64,000 bases of DNA, taken from Marinobacter pelagius. Its GTDB lineage: Bacteria; Pseudomonadota; Gammaproteobacteria; Pseudomonadales; Oleiphilaceae. The notes under the pieces were generated by a model. The model did no database searches. It saw nothing but the letters and a program-made list of their open reading frames with translations, and had not been told where the DNA came from. The DNA is taken from assembly GCF_003315345.1 (NCBI RefSeq), contig NZ_QNRO01000005.1, positions 124,001 through 188,000 of the forward strand, read 5' to 3'. Below are positions 35,457 through 45,064 of this stretch, in pieces (the stretch's first letter is position 1; every line of letters begins with the position of its first letter). The position numbers were made by a program, and so were the translations under genes.

Positions 35457-37004
35457 ATGGCTGAATCCCGCCATTCGTTATTTCGGCAGTTCTCAAAATC
35501 GGAGTGGCACGGCTTTCTCAAGGGCGTGGAGAAGGAAGGCCTGCGGGTTGACCGGAACGGTTTCATCGCCCAGACCCCGCACCCCAAGGCGCTGGGTTCC
35601 ACGCTCACCCATCCCCGCATTACCACGGACTACTCCGAGGCCCTGCTGGAACTGATCACGCCGGTCTGCGGCAGCACCGACGCCTTGCTGGAGTCCCTGC
35701 GGGATATCCACCAGTTTGTGCAGCAGAATCTCGGCGACGAGGTGTTCTGGGCGGCCAGCATGCCCTGTGAACTGGAAGGGGACGAGAGCATTCCCATCGC
35801 GGAATACGGCACCTCGAACATCGGTTACCTGAAGCACGTTTATCGCCAGGGCCTGGCGGTGCGCTATGGCCGCATCATGCAGAGTATTGCCGGTGCGCAC
35901 TACAACCTGTCGTTGCCGGATGCTTTCTGGGAAAAGTGGCAGCAACTGCTGGGGGACCAGCAGTCCCTCCGGGATTTCAAGTCCGAACAGTACTTCTGGC
36001 TGATCCGCAACTTCCGCCGCCGCAGCTGGCTGCTGATGCTGCTGTTCGGAGCCTCCCCGGCACTGGACGCCAGTTTTGTCGCCGGGGTAAAGCACGATCT
36101 CAACCGCTTTGATGAGCGCAGCTGGTACGGCGAGCATGCGACGTCCCTGCGCATGGGGGATCTGGGTTATCACAATAACGCCCAGGCCTCGCTGAATATC
36201 TGCTTCAATGAACTCGACACCTACACTCGCACCCTGGACCGTGCCATTCACACTACCTGGCCGCCCTACGAGGCGATCGGCACCCGCCGTGGCGATGAGT
36301 TCATCCAGATCAATACCAGCGTCCTGCAGATCGAGAACGAGTACTACAGTGCCGTTCGTCCCAAGCGCACCACCGAACGGGAAGAAAAGCCGATCCAGGC
36401 GCTGGAGGCCCGTGGTGTGGAGTACATTGAAGTGCGGTGCCTGGACCTGGATCCGTTCTCGCCGTTAGGCGTGAACCGGGAGCAGATCGATTTTCTTGAC
36501 CTGTTCCTGCTGGACTGTCTGCTGTCGGATTCGCCCCGGATCGGTGACGCCGAATGTGAACGCCTGGACGACAACTACAAGGATGTCGTGGCCCGGGGCC
36601 GCGACGCCAGCCTGACCCTGTGCCAGGAAGCAGGCAGGATTCCGGCGATGGAGGCGGCCTCCGGGCTGCTGGGCCGCCTGGAGTCGCTGGCCGAGGTGCT
36701 CGATGACTGGACGGGTACCGAGAGCTACACGACGGCCCTGGCGGCCCAGAAAGAGAGCCTGGCAAACGGTGTGCCTTCCAACCGGGTACTGGATGCCATG
36801 CGTTCGTCCGGCCTGGGACACCGGGACTGGGTGATGGAAATGTCCCTTCGTCACCAGCAGACCTTGCGGAACGAGACGATGGCTCCGGATGTGCTGGAGG
36901 CGTTCCGGGCAATGAGCCGGGATTCCCTCGCCGAGCAGGCGCAGATGGAAGCCCACGATACCCAACCGTTCGAGCAGTTCCTGGCCGACTATCTGAGATC
37001 CTGA
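35457..37004 (+). CDS. gshA: Glutamate-cysteine ligase
   Basis: A 515-residue enzyme for the first step of glutathione synthesis (Glu + Cys + ATP). It matches the gammaproteobacterial type I family from its N-terminal GVEKEGLRVDRNGFIAQTPHP to the central YIEVRCLDLDPFSPLGV. The ATG follows CAGGAG by 6 bases. It stands alone between tex and an Rmf-like gene. Confidence 0.95.
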   Translation: MAESRHSLFRQFSKSEWHGFLKGVEKEGLRVDRNGFIAQTPHPKALGSTLTHPRITTDYSEALLELITPVCGSTDALLESLRDIHQFVQQNLGDEVFWAASMPCELEGDESIPIAEYGTSNIGYLKHVYRQGLAVRYGRIMQSIAGAHYNLSLPDAFWEKWQQLLGDQQSLRDFKSEQYFWLIRNFRRRSWLLMLLFGASPALDASFVAGVKHDLNRFDERSWYGEHATSLRMGDLGYHNNAQASLNICFNELDTYTRTLDRAIHTTWPPYEAIGTRRGDEFIQINTSVLQIENEYYSAVRPKRTTEREEKPIQALEARGVEYIEVRCLDLDPFSPLGVNREQIDFLDLFLLDCLLSDSPRIGDAECERLDDNYKDVVARGRDASLTLCQEAGRIPAMEAASGLLGRLESLAEVLDDWTGTESYTTALAAQKESLANGVPSNRVLDAMRSSGLGHRDWVMEMSLRHQQTLRNETMAPDVLEAFRAMSRDSLAEQAQMEAHDTQPFEQFLADYLRS

Positions 37005-37126
37005 GCGCGGAGTTCGGCCTCCGTCACAGCCCGACAGGGACCTGCTGCACAGAACCCGGATATCGGTTTGTCAGTGGAGCAGGCCCTTGCTAGCGTTGGT
37101 GCAACGGGATTACGGAGGATACCGGT

Positions 37127-37342
37127 ATGGCAAGGGACATCAAGCTCGGCTGGGATGTGGAGGCGCTGAACAAGGCCTACCGTCAGGGCCACCTGGCGGC
37201 CTCCATGGGCATGGCGAAGAGTCGCTGTCCGTATCGGGGCGATGTGGTGATAGCCGCCTGGGAAGCGGGCTGGGATGATGCCGAGGCGACCGCCCGCGAT
37301 CAACGAAGCCAGCCCGACGATTTCTTTTCCCGCATTGCCTGA
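37127..37342 (+). CDS. Rmf/CrpP-like small protein
   Basis: A 71-residue protein. It carries the pattern of ribosome modulation factor: YRQGHLAASMGMAKSRCPY followed by WEAGWDDAEA, as E. coli Rmf has RGYxAGxxGRxxxxCPY and WxxGWxxA. The longer, acidic tail (RDQRSQPDDFFSRIA) differs from Rmf. It could dimerise or silence ribosomes in stationary phase, or belong to the related CrpP group. A strong GGAGGA site lies 7 bases before the ATG. Confidence 0.75.
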   Translation: MARDIKLGWDVEALNKAYRQGHLAASMGMAKSRCPYRGDVVIAAWEAGWDDAEATARDQRSQPDDFFSRIA

Positions 37343-37434
37343 CTGCCACCGCCCACAAGCGCTTGAAGTTCCCCGGGGTTTAGGGTTAAGTGACGGGTCT
37401 CTGAGCTTCAAGTCTTCATTCCGAGGGTGTTGTT

Positions 37435-37941
37435 TTGGCTGGCAGATGGGTGTTTGCAGTTGTTTTTCTGGTCTGTGCCGGGTTGCTCGGCGTGGCCTTC
37501 TATATGGAGCACGTCATGGGCCTCGAGCCCTGTCCGCTGTGCTGGCTCCAGCGTTTCGGCTTCATGGGCGCCGGGCTGGTCAGCCTGCTGGCGTTCCTCC
37601 ATGGCCCCACCGGCTGGGGCGTTCGTGTCTACGGCTTTTTGCTGGCACTGACCGCGGGAACCGGCCTGGGTATTGCCGGGCGCCAGCTGTGGCTGCAGAG
37701 TCTGCCAGCGGATCAGGTGCCTGCCTGCGGTCCGTCAGTGGATTACATGCTTGAGGTTCTGCCCTGGATGGAGGTGCTCACCACTGCCCTGCGCGGGACC
37801 GGCGACTGTGCCGCAGTGGTATGGCGATTCCTGGGGCTGAGCATTCCGGGCTGGACTGCGGTGTTTTTCTCTGGGCTGGTTCTGGTCGGCCTCTTTTTCC
37901 TGTTCCGGCGACCGCAATCCCGTAGCTGGATTCGCAGCTGA
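37435..37941 (+). CDS. dsbB: Disulfide bond formation protein DsbB
   Basis: A 168-residue inner-membrane protein with four membrane segments. The active cysteines are present: Cys33 and Cys36 in EPCPLCWLQR, and Cys98 and Cys125 in the second periplasmic loop (PACGPS, GDCA). It reoxidises DsbA and passes electrons to quinone. The start is TTG at 37435, seven bases after GAGGG; no ATG or GTG gives a full first helix. In Pseudomonas a dsbB-like gene (dsbH) also lies next to algQ. Confidence 0.93.
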   Translation: MAGRWVFAVVFLVCAGLLGVAFYMEHVMGLEPCPLCWLQRFGFMGAGLVSLLAFLHGPTGWGVRVYGFLLALTAGTGLGIAGRQLWLQSLPADQVPACGPSVDYMLEVLPWMEVLTTALRGTGDCAAVVWRFLGLSIPGWTAVFFSGLVLVGLFFLFRRPQSRSWIRS

Positions 37942-38044
37942 AACGGTTGCGGCCAACCGTGACGTTGGGGTACCTTGAATCCCGAACTGTAAGCAATTGC
38001 ACCGGGGTCAAACGCTTCGGGTAAACGAGCGGAGAACAGGCGTC

Positions 38045-38524
38045 ATGTTGGAGAATTGCCGAAATGCCAGGGAACGCTGGGGCGGCGTCAGCGAACTGAT
38101 TGATCGCTGGCTGAAAGAGCGTCAGGAGCTACTGGTCCATTACTGTGATTTGTCCGGAGAAAATGACTTCTCCCAGACCGAAGCCCTGACGGAAAAGTTC
38201 GTTCGCCTGTGCGAAGTGCTGGTGGATTATGTCTCCGCGGGCCACTTCGAAATCTACGAGCAGCTGATCCAGGAAGCCCGCGAGTTCAACGACGGTGGCC
38301 TTGAGCTGGCGGCCAAGGTGTATCCGAAGATCGAGCAGACCACGGAAATCGCGCTCAACTTCAATGATCGTCTGAACGGCCAGTCACTCTCCGAAGCCCA
38401 GGTCCGGGAGCTGTTCAATGAACTGTCCAGGCTGGGGGAAGCGCTGGAGAGCCGGTTCGAGATGGAGGATTTCCTGATCGAGCACCTGCACAATGCCCAT
38501 GCCGGGAAGGTCGCTTCCGCCTGA
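38045..38524 (+). CDS. rsd: Anti-sigma-70 factor Rsd/AlgQ
   Basis: A 159-residue helical protein matching the Rsd/AlgQ family: MLENCRNARERWGGVSELIDRWLKERQELLVHYC at the start. It binds sigma-70 in stationary phase and in Pseudomonas affects alginate and siderophore genes. The ATG at 38045 gives the usual family length; the frame is open 48 bases upstream without a good site. Confidence 0.93.
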   Translation: MLENCRNARERWGGVSELIDRWLKERQELLVHYCDLSGENDFSQTEALTEKFVRLCEVLVDYVSAGHFEIYEQLIQEAREFNDGGLELAAKVYPKIEQTTEIALNFNDRLNGQSLSEAQVRELFNELSRLGEALESRFEMEDFLIEHLHNAHAGKVASA

Positions 38525-38546
38525 CCTGTGTCCGGCCATCAGCCAT

Positions 38547-38590
38547 AAAAAAGCCTCAGCCCGACAAGTTGCCGGCACTGAGGCTTTTTT
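38547..38590. terminator. Bidirectional terminator between rsd and the FKBP gene
   Basis: AAAAAAGCCTCAG and CTGAGGCTTTTTT form a perfect stem with A and T runs on both sides, so it can act for both convergent genes. Confidence 0.92.
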
Positions 38591-38601
38591 GTGCCCGGAG
38601 C

Positions 38602-39339
38602 TTATTCGGAGGCTGAGTCCTCTCCGGCGTTTTCCTCGGGGTTGACGTCAAGCAGTTCGACATCGAACACCAGGGTCTCGTTGGGGCCGATCGCGCGGTT
38701 GCCACCCGGACCGTAGGCGAGTTCTGACGGGATGTAGAGCTTGTAACGGGCACCTTCGCTCATCAGTTGCAGGCCCTCGGTCCAACCCGGAATGACCTGG
38801 TTCAGGGCGAAAGTGACCGGTTCGCCACGCTCACGGGAGCTGTCAAACACCTCACCGGACAGCAGCTCGCCGGTGTAGTGAACCCTGACGGTATCCTCGG
38901 CGGATGGCTTCTCTCCGGTGCCTTCCTCGATCACTTCATACTGCAGGCCGGACTCGGTGGTCTCAACGCCGTCCTTTTCCGCATTTTCCGCCAGGAAGGC
39001 TTCGCCGGCCTCCTTGTTCTTCTGGGCCAGTTCGTCCATCTGCTTCTTCTGGTCTTCCTGCATCTGCTGCTGGTAGGCCATCAGGGCTTGCTGGATTTCC
39101 TCGCGGGTCAGGCGCTTGGTTTCCTCGTCACCGGCATGGCCATGCTGGATGCCTTGCAGGAACTGCTCCATCTGCAGGTCCGGCAGGTCATTGCTCATCC
39201 GCTCGCCAAGCACCAGGCCCATACCGTAACTGACCTTCTGCTCGGTGGATTCCAGTTTGGGATCTTCGGGGGCTTCCGGTGGAGTGGAGCAACCGGTGAC
39301 GACACCGGCCATGGCCAATGCAAGCAGGGTTTTCTTCAT
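38602..39339 (-). CDS. FKBP-type peptidyl-prolyl isomerase, lipoprotein (Mip/FkpA type)
   Basis: A 245-residue protein with a lipobox (GVVTGCS, Cys17), an N-terminal dimerisation helix region rich in Gln/Glu/Lys (about 30-125), and a C-terminal FKBP domain (about 130-235) with VRVHYTGELLSGEVFDSS, VIPGWTEGL and YIPSELAYG. It helps fold periplasmic proteins. The tail after the FKBP domain is acidic. In Pseudomonas a similar gene sits beside algQ. Confidence 0.92.
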   Translation of the reverse strand: MKKTLLALAMAGVVTGCSTPPEAPEDPKLESTEQKVSYGMGLVLGERMSNDLPDLQMEQFLQGIQHGHAGDEETKRLTREEIQQALMAYQQQMQEDQKKQMDELAQKNKEAGEAFLAENAEKDGVETTESGLQYEVIEEGTGEKPSAEDTVRVHYTGELLSGEVFDSSRERGEPVTFALNQVIPGWTEGLQLMSEGARYKLYIPSELAYGPGGNRAIGPNETLVFDVELLDVNPEENAGEDSASE

Positions 39340-39471
39340 TACTGAGTCCTTAACGGTTTACGTAAGTGCGCGGGAGCGGCACTCCCGGATTGTCATCATT
39401 GAAACACAGAAGGTAACGGGTTCCGGCGCGAGATGCCACTGAACATGTGTTAAGGAACCCGACTCTTTCTG

Positions 39472-39861
39472 TCAGCTGCCGTTGCTGCCGGCGGTGGGGC
39501 CCAGGGAAAAGGGCGCACTGTAGGGGGACTGCCAGTCGGTATCAGGGTCCTGGCCTGGAGATCCGCCGCGGGCCTTGTCCGGGCGTTCAATGGCCAGTGT
39601 ATTCCAGGGTCCCTGGGCCGGGGGTTGGTCAGCATAGTGCCAGTTGCCGTCTGTGTCCTGCCATTTGAATATGATCTCCGGGCCTTCGGTTGGCACGGGG
39701 GAGGGCACCAGGCCCTCGAATGCAGGAATTTCCTGCTCGGGTTCCTGATTGTCTGTTACGGGTTGGGATACCTCCTGGGGATCGTCAATTCCAAAGAACA
39801 TCAGAACCAGAAGAAATCCCAGGGCCGGAAACGAGAGCCGGATGAGCCATTTCATCATCAT
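39472..39861 (-). CDS. DUF4124-like membrane-anchored protein
   Basis: A 129-residue protein with one N-terminal hydrophobic segment (about 6-23), a Glu/Pro-rich linker, and a DUF4124-like segment FKWQDTDGNWHYADQPP, known from many small exported proteins of unknown role. Its start overlaps the end of the upstream TIGR02444 gene by four bases, so the two are coupled. Confidence 0.72.
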   Translation of the reverse strand: MMMKWLIRLSFPALGFLLVLMFFGIDDPQEVSQPVTDNQEPEQEIPAFEGLVPSPVPTEGPEIIFKWQDTDGNWHYADQPPAQGPWNTLAIERPDKARGGSPGQDPDTDWQSPYSAPFSLGPTAGSNGS

Positions 39862-40370
39862 GGCTGGGAGTCTCCATTGGAGAATGAGGCCAGAATATCG
39901 GCCAGTGTATTCAGCTCAACTGCTGCATCGTTGGCCTGTTCCGGCCGGTAGGCAGCAGCGGCAAGGTTGTCTTGAATCAGCTGGGCATGTCCCGTCATAT
40001 GGGCCTTGTCCGCAGTCTCAGTCGCAAGTTGTTGCCACGCCAGGGCCAGTTCCAGCTGCTCGGCCTGCAGTTCCAGGCCGGCGACGCCTTCGCGAAGGGT
40101 CTGGCAGTGTTCATGGCCTTTCGGGAGATATCTTCGTACTGCCCGCAAAGCACCGGTTACATGCTGGCGCCACTCTGTTACCGTAGCGTGCTCCGTGCCG
40201 CTGTAGGGCCTGCCTTCAAGGGCCAGCCAGCCGGCGCATAAAATACGTGTAACGCTCCAGCCCCGATCCTGGAGCGCAAGACAGGTTCGCTGAGTGCCGG
40301 GCTTTTGCCAGAACGCCAAGGCAAAACGCCAAATCGGGTTGTCCGGTTCCAGTTTTTCCGGTAATTCCAC
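39858..40370 (-). CDS. TIGR02444 (DUF2390) family protein
   Basis: A 170-residue protein starting MELPEKLEPDNPIWRFALAFW and containing VTRILCAGWLALEGRP, the usual start of the TIGR02444 family, which is found in Pseudomonas and relatives near the ABC-F gene. No known function. It is divergent from the ABC-F gene with 42 bases between, so promoters must overlap. Confidence 0.82.
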   Translation of the reverse strand: MELPEKLEPDNPIWRFALAFWQKPGTQRTCLALQDRGWSVTRILCAGWLALEGRPYSGTEHATVTEWRQHVTGALRAVRRYLPKGHEHCQTLREGVAGLELQAEQLELALAWQQLATETADKAHMTGHAQLIQDNLAAAAYRPEQANDAAVELNTLADILASFSNGDSQP

Positions 40371-40412
40371 GCCGAACCTGCCCTGACCATCTTACGCTGA
40401 TAAAATGGATTT

Positions 40413-42359
40413 ATGTTAACGATTACTGATCTCAGTTTACAACGGGGCGGTGTCTGGTTGCTAGAATCCGTGAATCTCACGGTTCAGCCCGGCCAGAGAG
40501 TTGCCATCGTAGGTGCCAATGGTGCCGGTAAATCCAGCCTTTTCCAGCTCTTGTTGGGCCAGTTGGCGCCGGAGCAGGGCAGTGTTTCCCTGCCCGGGGG
40601 CTGCCGCATCGCCCACATGGCCCAGGAAGTGGCGGCGTCAGAACGCAGTGCACGGGATTTTGTGCTCGATGGCGACCTCGACCTGCGCCGAATGGAGGCC
40701 GAGCTCGCCCGGGCCGAAGCGGCCGGTGACGACCATGCCGTGGCGAGGATTCACGGCGAGCTGGATGTGCATGAGGCCTGGTCGGCGCCGCGCCGGGCCG
40801 AGTCCTTGCTTCGCGGCCTGGGATTTGCCGACGGGGATGCGGAACGACCGGTTGCGGCTTTCTCCGGTGGCTGGCGGATTCGTCTGAACCTTGCCCAGGC
40901 GCTGATGCGGCCTTCGGATCTGTTGTTGCTGGACGAACCCACCAACCACCTGGACCTGGATGCCTGCCTGTGGCTGGAGAACTGGCTCCGGCGCTATCCC
41001 GGAACTCTGCTGTTCATTTCCCACGACCGGGACTTCATGGATCGGGTTGCCTCCCACGTGGTGCATTTCGATCAGCGTAAACTGGAGCTATACACCGGCA
41101 ACTACTCCGCCTTCGAACGCCAGCGTGGCGAGCGTCTGTCCCAGCAACAGGCCAACTATGAGCGCCAGCAGGCGCGAATCGCCGAGATCCAGCGCTTTAT
41201 CGACCGGTTCAAGGCCAAGGCCACCAAGGCCCGCCAGGCCCAGAGCCGGGTCAAGGCCCTGGAGCGGATGGAGCGCATCGCCCCGGCCCACATCGACTCT
41301 CCATTCAGTTTCGAGTTCCCGGTGGCGGAAAAAGTCTCCAATCCGTTGCTGTCCATTCGCAACGGACGGGCGGGCTATGGCGACACCGTCATCCTGGACA
41401 ATATCAACCTGACGCTGTTGCCGGGCAGCCGGGTCGGCCTGCTGGGTCCCAACGGCGCCGGCAAGTCCACCCTGATGGATGCCCTCCGGGGTGAAAGCAC
41501 CTTGCTGGGCGGCGAGCGAACCTGTGGCGAGCACCTGGCCATCGGCTATTTCGCACAGCACCAGCTCGAGTCTCTGGATCTGGATGCCAGCCCTTTCCTG
41601 CATCTGCAACGCCTGACGCCGAAAGCGTCGGAGCAGAGCATTCGCAACTTCCTGGGCGGCTTTGATTTCCATGGCGATGAGGCCCTGAGCCCGATCCGCT
41701 CCTTCTCCGGTGGCGAGAAGGCCCGGGTGGCCCTGGCCGTGATCGCCTGGCAGCGCCCGAACCTGCTGCTGCTCGACGAGCCCACCAACCATCTGGATCT
41801 CGAAATGCGGCAGTCGCTGACCATGGCCCTGCAGAATTTCGAGGGCGCCATCGTGGTGGTCTCCCACGACCGGCACCTGCTACGCAACACGGTCGACAAC
41901 TTCTGGCTGGTCAATGACGGCCGGGTCGCCGAGTACGATGGCGATCTGGAAGACTACGAACGCTGGCTGGCTGACCGGCGCAAGGAAAGGGACGAGGGCG
42001 AGGCTCCCCGTCGGGAGACCGCCGAGGCAACCGCGGCCCGGGCGGCCAATGGCGTGGGTGAAAGTGCCGACGATCGCAAGGCCCGCAAGCGCATGGAAGC
42101 CGAGATTCGCAAGAAGCTAAGCCCCTACCGGAAACAGCAGACCAGTCTGGAAAAAGAGATGGAGCAGTTGCAGCAGACGCTGGTACGGCTGGAGCAGGAT
42201 CTGTCGGATCCGGGATTGTATGGCGAAGCGGGAAAAGCCAGCTTGAACGAATTACTCGCTAACCAGGCCGACGCCAGCCGGCGACTGGAAGAGGTCGAGG
42301 CGCAGTGGCTGGAGGTCAGCGAGACTGTCGAGGCGCTGGAAGAAGAGCTGGCCGGCTAG
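40413..42359 (+). CDS. ABC-F family ATPase (YheS type)
   Basis: A 648-residue soluble protein with two ATPase domains (GANGAGKS near residue 35; GPNGAGKS near 350), signatures FSGGWRIRLNLAQAL and FSGGEKARVALAV, and the ABC-F linker between them (KATKARQAQSRVKALERM). The C-terminal 90 residues form a coiled coil (EKEMEQLQQTLVRLEQDL). Members act on the ribosome; YheS is thought to relieve stalled translation. Not a transporter. Confidence 0.92.
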   Translation: MLTITDLSLQRGGVWLLESVNLTVQPGQRVAIVGANGAGKSSLFQLLLGQLAPEQGSVSLPGGCRIAHMAQEVAASERSARDFVLDGDLDLRRMEAELARAEAAGDDHAVARIHGELDVHEAWSAPRRAESLLRGLGFADGDAERPVAAFSGGWRIRLNLAQALMRPSDLLLLDEPTNHLDLDACLWLENWLRRYPGTLLFISHDRDFMDRVASHVVHFDQRKLELYTGNYSAFERQRGERLSQQQANYERQQARIAEIQRFIDRFKAKATKARQAQSRVKALERMERIAPAHIDSPFSFEFPVAEKVSNPLLSIRNGRAGYGDTVILDNINLTLLPGSRVGLLGPNGAGKSTLMDALRGESTLLGGERTCGEHLAIGYFAQHQLESLDLDASPFLHLQRLTPKASEQSIRNFLGGFDFHGDEALSPIRSFSGGEKARVALAVIAWQRPNLLLLDEPTNHLDLEMRQSLTMALQNFEGAIVVVSHDRHLLRNTVDNFWLVNDGRVAEYDGDLEDYERWLADRRKERDEGEAPRRETAEATAARAANGVGESADDRKARKRMEAEIRKKLSPYRKQQTSLEKEMEQLQQTLVRLEQDLSDPGLYGEAGKASLNELLANQADASRRLEEVEAQWLEVSETVEALEEELAG

Positions 42360-42387
42360 TGTTCTGTCAACGAATCCCTGCCGGACA

Positions 42388-43962
42388 CTAGTCCGGATTG
42401 ATTTTCAGGGTGAAGTCCTGCCGCGCCAGGTAGTCCCGTTCGTTCTTGAGGTCGGCCAGGGTCAATGGCCGGTCATCGAGCCAGCCGTCCGGAAAGGTGA
42501 CGGTCAGCTTGTCGTTGCCCGGTTCCAGCCGGAATTCCGGTGGCGGCTCCATGTCCCTGGGATGCTGCAGCAGCACGGCCAGCCGAACCAGGATGCACAG
42601 GCGGCGTAGGCGCGAGGTATCTTCCGGGTCGAGTCCTTCGAAGATGGTCGGTGCAAACTTGCGCCGATGGCCCCGGACGAGCGTCGCCAGATCCCGCTGG
42701 AACTGCTGGCTGAAGCCCGGAAGATCCGAGTATCGAAGCAGGTAGGCTCCGTGCTTGTGGTACTGGCTGTGGGAAATGGTCAGGCCGATCTCATGCAGCC
42801 GGCAGGCCCACCGCAGTACTTCCTCGTCCGTAGCGGTGCGCAGACCCCACTGGTCTGCAACCTGCTCCCAGGCCGTCACGGCGGTTGCCTCCACGGCGGC
42901 ACCATGGGCCTGATCCACGTGATAACGTTCCTGCAGTGCCGAGATGGTGCGCTCGCGCACGTCCTCGTGCTGGATCCGCCCGACGATGTCATAGAGCAGG
43001 CCCTCCCGCAGAGCGCCGTCAGCGAAGGCCATGTCCTCGATGCCCAGGGACTGGAAGGCCCCCATCAGAATGGCAAAACCACCGGGGAAGATGCTCTGCC
43101 GGTCCGAACGCACCCCAAGATCGCCGAGCTTGTCGGTCTTGCCCATGTCCACCAGGCGCTTGCGCAGCTCCTGCATCCCGGCACGGGTGATGGTGCCGTC
43201 GGTAATCTTCAGGGTTGCCAGCACACTGGCAATCGCCTTGATGGTGCCGGAGGAGCCGACCGCACTCTGCCAGCCCACATTCCGGTAATGCTGGCGGATA
43301 TTCAGTAATTCCTGCTCGGCATGGGTCACCGCCCGGTCCATCTGGCGCCGGGTGATCTTGCCGTCGGGAAAGTAGCGGTTGCGAAAAGACACGCAGCCCA
43401 TGTGCAGGCTTTCCAGTTCCTGGGGCTCGAACCGCTGGCCAATGATGAACTCGGTGCTGCCGCCGCCGATATCGATCACCAGCCGCCGGCCGATGTCGTC
43501 GGACAGGGTATGGGAAACGCCCAGATAGATCAGGCGGGCTTCCTCCCGGCCGGCGATGATCTCGACCGGGTAGCCCAGAACTTCCTCGGCACGATTCATG
43601 AACTGGTGGGCGTTGCGGGCTACGCGAAGGGCGTTGGTGCCCACCACCTGGACGGCCTCCGGCGGCATTCCACGCAGCCGCTGTGCAAACCGGCTCAGGC
43701 ATTCCAGTGCACGAGCCTGGGCTTCTTCGGTGAGACGGTTGTACTGGTCCAGGCCGGCGCCCAGCTGCACCTTCTCGCCCATTTTTTCCAGGGTACGGAT
43801 TTCTCCGTGTACCAGCCGGGCCACGACCATGTGGAAACTGTTGGATCCCATATCAATGGCTGCCAGCATCTCCGGCCCTTGTGCAGCGTTTTCGGCGTTG
43901 TTGTCGGCCGTCACGTCGTCAGAAATCCTTGTGAGATGAACTTGCCGGGTACTATAAGCCAT
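42388..43962 (-). CDS. ppx: Exopolyphosphatase
   Basis: A 524-residue enzyme that removes terminal phosphate from polyphosphate (and probably from pppGpp). The actin-like fold shows AIDMGSNSFHMVVARL, a VQVVGTNALRVARN segment and IDIGGGSTEFIIG; the C-terminal half is HD-like (WACRLHEIGLTISHSQYHKHGAYL). The chosen ATG at 43962 adds a 31-residue acidic N-terminus compared with E. coli; a later start is possible. The gene is divergent from trxA, as in Pseudomonas. Confidence 0.92.
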   Translation of the reverse strand: MAYSTRQVHLTRISDDVTADNNAENAAQGPEMLAAIDMGSNSFHMVVARLVHGEIRTLEKMGEKVQLGAGLDQYNRLTEEAQARALECLSRFAQRLRGMPPEAVQVVGTNALRVARNAHQFMNRAEEVLGYPVEIIAGREEARLIYLGVSHTLSDDIGRRLVIDIGGGSTEFIIGQRFEPQELESLHMGCVSFRNRYFPDGKITRRQMDRAVTHAEQELLNIRQHYRNVGWQSAVGSSGTIKAIASVLATLKITDGTITRAGMQELRKRLVDMGKTDKLGDLGVRSDRQSIFPGGFAILMGAFQSLGIEDMAFADGALREGLLYDIVGRIQHEDVRERTISALQERYHVDQAHGAAVEATAVTAWEQVADQWGLRTATDEEVLRWACRLHEIGLTISHSQYHKHGAYLLRYSDLPGFSQQFQRDLATLVRGHRRKFAPTIFEGLDPEDTSRLRRLCILVRLAVLLQHPRDMEPPPEFRLEPGNDKLTVTFPDGWLDDRPLTLADLKNERDYLARQDFTLKINPD

Positions 43963-44205
43963 CTGTCTCCGGCCTGTCAGTAACAGAACGCCCCGCCCAA
44001 TTGACCGCGGTCAGCATCCTGGCGATGAATAGTGTGGGATCTACTGCTTCACATCGGCCTGATCAATCGCGTAAAGTATTGCGTAACTTGAGCAGGTTGA
44101 ACGGCTGTTCTATTGGCAGCCTTCAGACTACAGTCAACAGCACCCCTGCCGGCTCGCGCGACCGCGCGGTACAGTCATTGGCGGTGCCTGAATCAGGAAA
44201 AGGTA

Positions 44206-44532
44206 ATGAGCGGAAATATCGTAAATGTCACCGACGCTTCTTTTGAGCAGGATGTACTGAAGTCCGACGTTCCCGTACTGGTGGACTACTGGGCCGAGTG
44301 GTGTGGCCCCTGCAAGATGATTGCACCGGTCCTCGAAGAGATTGCCGACGAGTACGAAGGCAAGCTGAAGGTCTGCAAGCTGAACATCGACGAGAACGAG
44401 CAGACGCCGCCCAAGTTCAACATCCGGGGTATCCCGACCCTGATGCTGTTCAAGAACGGCAACGTTGACGCAACGAAGGTTGGTGCCCTGTCCAAATCCC
44501 AGCTGGCCGCCTTCCTCGACAGCAACCTCTGA
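44206..44532 (+). CDS. trxA: Thioredoxin 1
   Basis: A 108-residue thioredoxin with the redox motif WCGPC (Cys33, Cys36) and the conserved cis-Pro in [12 protein letters not shown]. The ATG at 44206 follows an AGGAAAAGG site and gives exactly the normal length. It reduces cytoplasmic disulfides, for example in ribonucleotide reductase. Monocistronic with its own terminator. Confidence 0.96.
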   Translation: MSGNIVNVTDASFEQDVLKSDVPVLVDYWAEWCGPCKMIAPVLEEIADEYEGKLKVCKLNIDENEQTPPKFNIRGIPTLMLFKNGNVDATKVGALSKSQLAAFLDSNL

Positions 44533-44547
44533 TCCCGTTGCTGCCGG

Positions 44548-44586
44548 AAAACCGCCCCTGAACAAGGTTCACGGGCGGTTTTTTTA
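44548..44586 (+). terminator. Rho-independent terminator after trxA
   Basis: AACCGCCC and GGGCGGTT pair around a 15-base loop and are followed by seven T residues, 16 bases after the trxA stop codon. Confidence 0.9.
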
Positions 44587-44616
44587 TTGCCTCGAGAAAA
44601 TCACGTCCCCGGGAAA

Positions 44617-45063
44617 TCAGTCCCAGGCCTCGGACCGGTCCCGGTCAGACGCCTTCTGTTCCACCCAGTGCTCGGTGTTCCCGGTAATCTCCTTTTTCCA
44701 GAATGGCGCCGAGGTCTTCAGCGCGTCCATGATGAATTCGCAGGCGGCGAAGGCATCTCCCCGGTGGGCACTGCAAACACCCACAAAGACGATCTGGTCA
44801 CACAGATCCAGGCGCCCGACCCGGTGAATCACCCTGGCCTTGCGTACATCCCAGCGCTGGGAGGCCTGATCAATCAGCCCCTGGATCACCTGTTCGGTCA
44901 TCCCCGGGTAATGCTCCAGGTACAATCCGGTCACCCCCTGGAGATCACCGCTGTCCCGAACCAGCCCGGTAAACGTCGCAATGGCTCCGGTGCCTGCGCC
45001 GCTGTCCCGTAGCGCCTGGTATTCCGCTGCCGGATCGAAATCGTCAGTCTGGACCGTGATCAT
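44617..45063 (-). CDS. moaE: Molybdopterin synthase large subunit
   Basis: A 148-residue MoaE that, with MoaD, inserts sulfur into precursor Z. Recognised by GAIATFTGLVRD near residue 30, LYLEHYPGMTE, HRVGRLDLCDQIVFVGVCSAHRGDAF and the catalytic lysines in FWKKEI. Last gene of the moaB-moeA-moaD-moaE operon; starts one base after moaD. Confidence 0.95.
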   Translation of the reverse strand: MITVQTDDFDPAAEYQALRDSGAGTGAIATFTGLVRDSGDLQGVTGLYLEHYPGMTEQVIQGLIDQASQRWDVRKARVIHRVGRLDLCDQIVFVGVCSAHRGDAFAACEFIMDALKTSAPFWKKEITGNTEHWVEQKASDRDRSEAWD

Positions 45064-45064
45064 C

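Noticed and set aside
42352..42396. CTAGTGT/ACACTAG inverted repeat between the ABC-F gene and ppx as a terminator
   Set aside because: Only 7 bp with a 22-base loop and no T-run.
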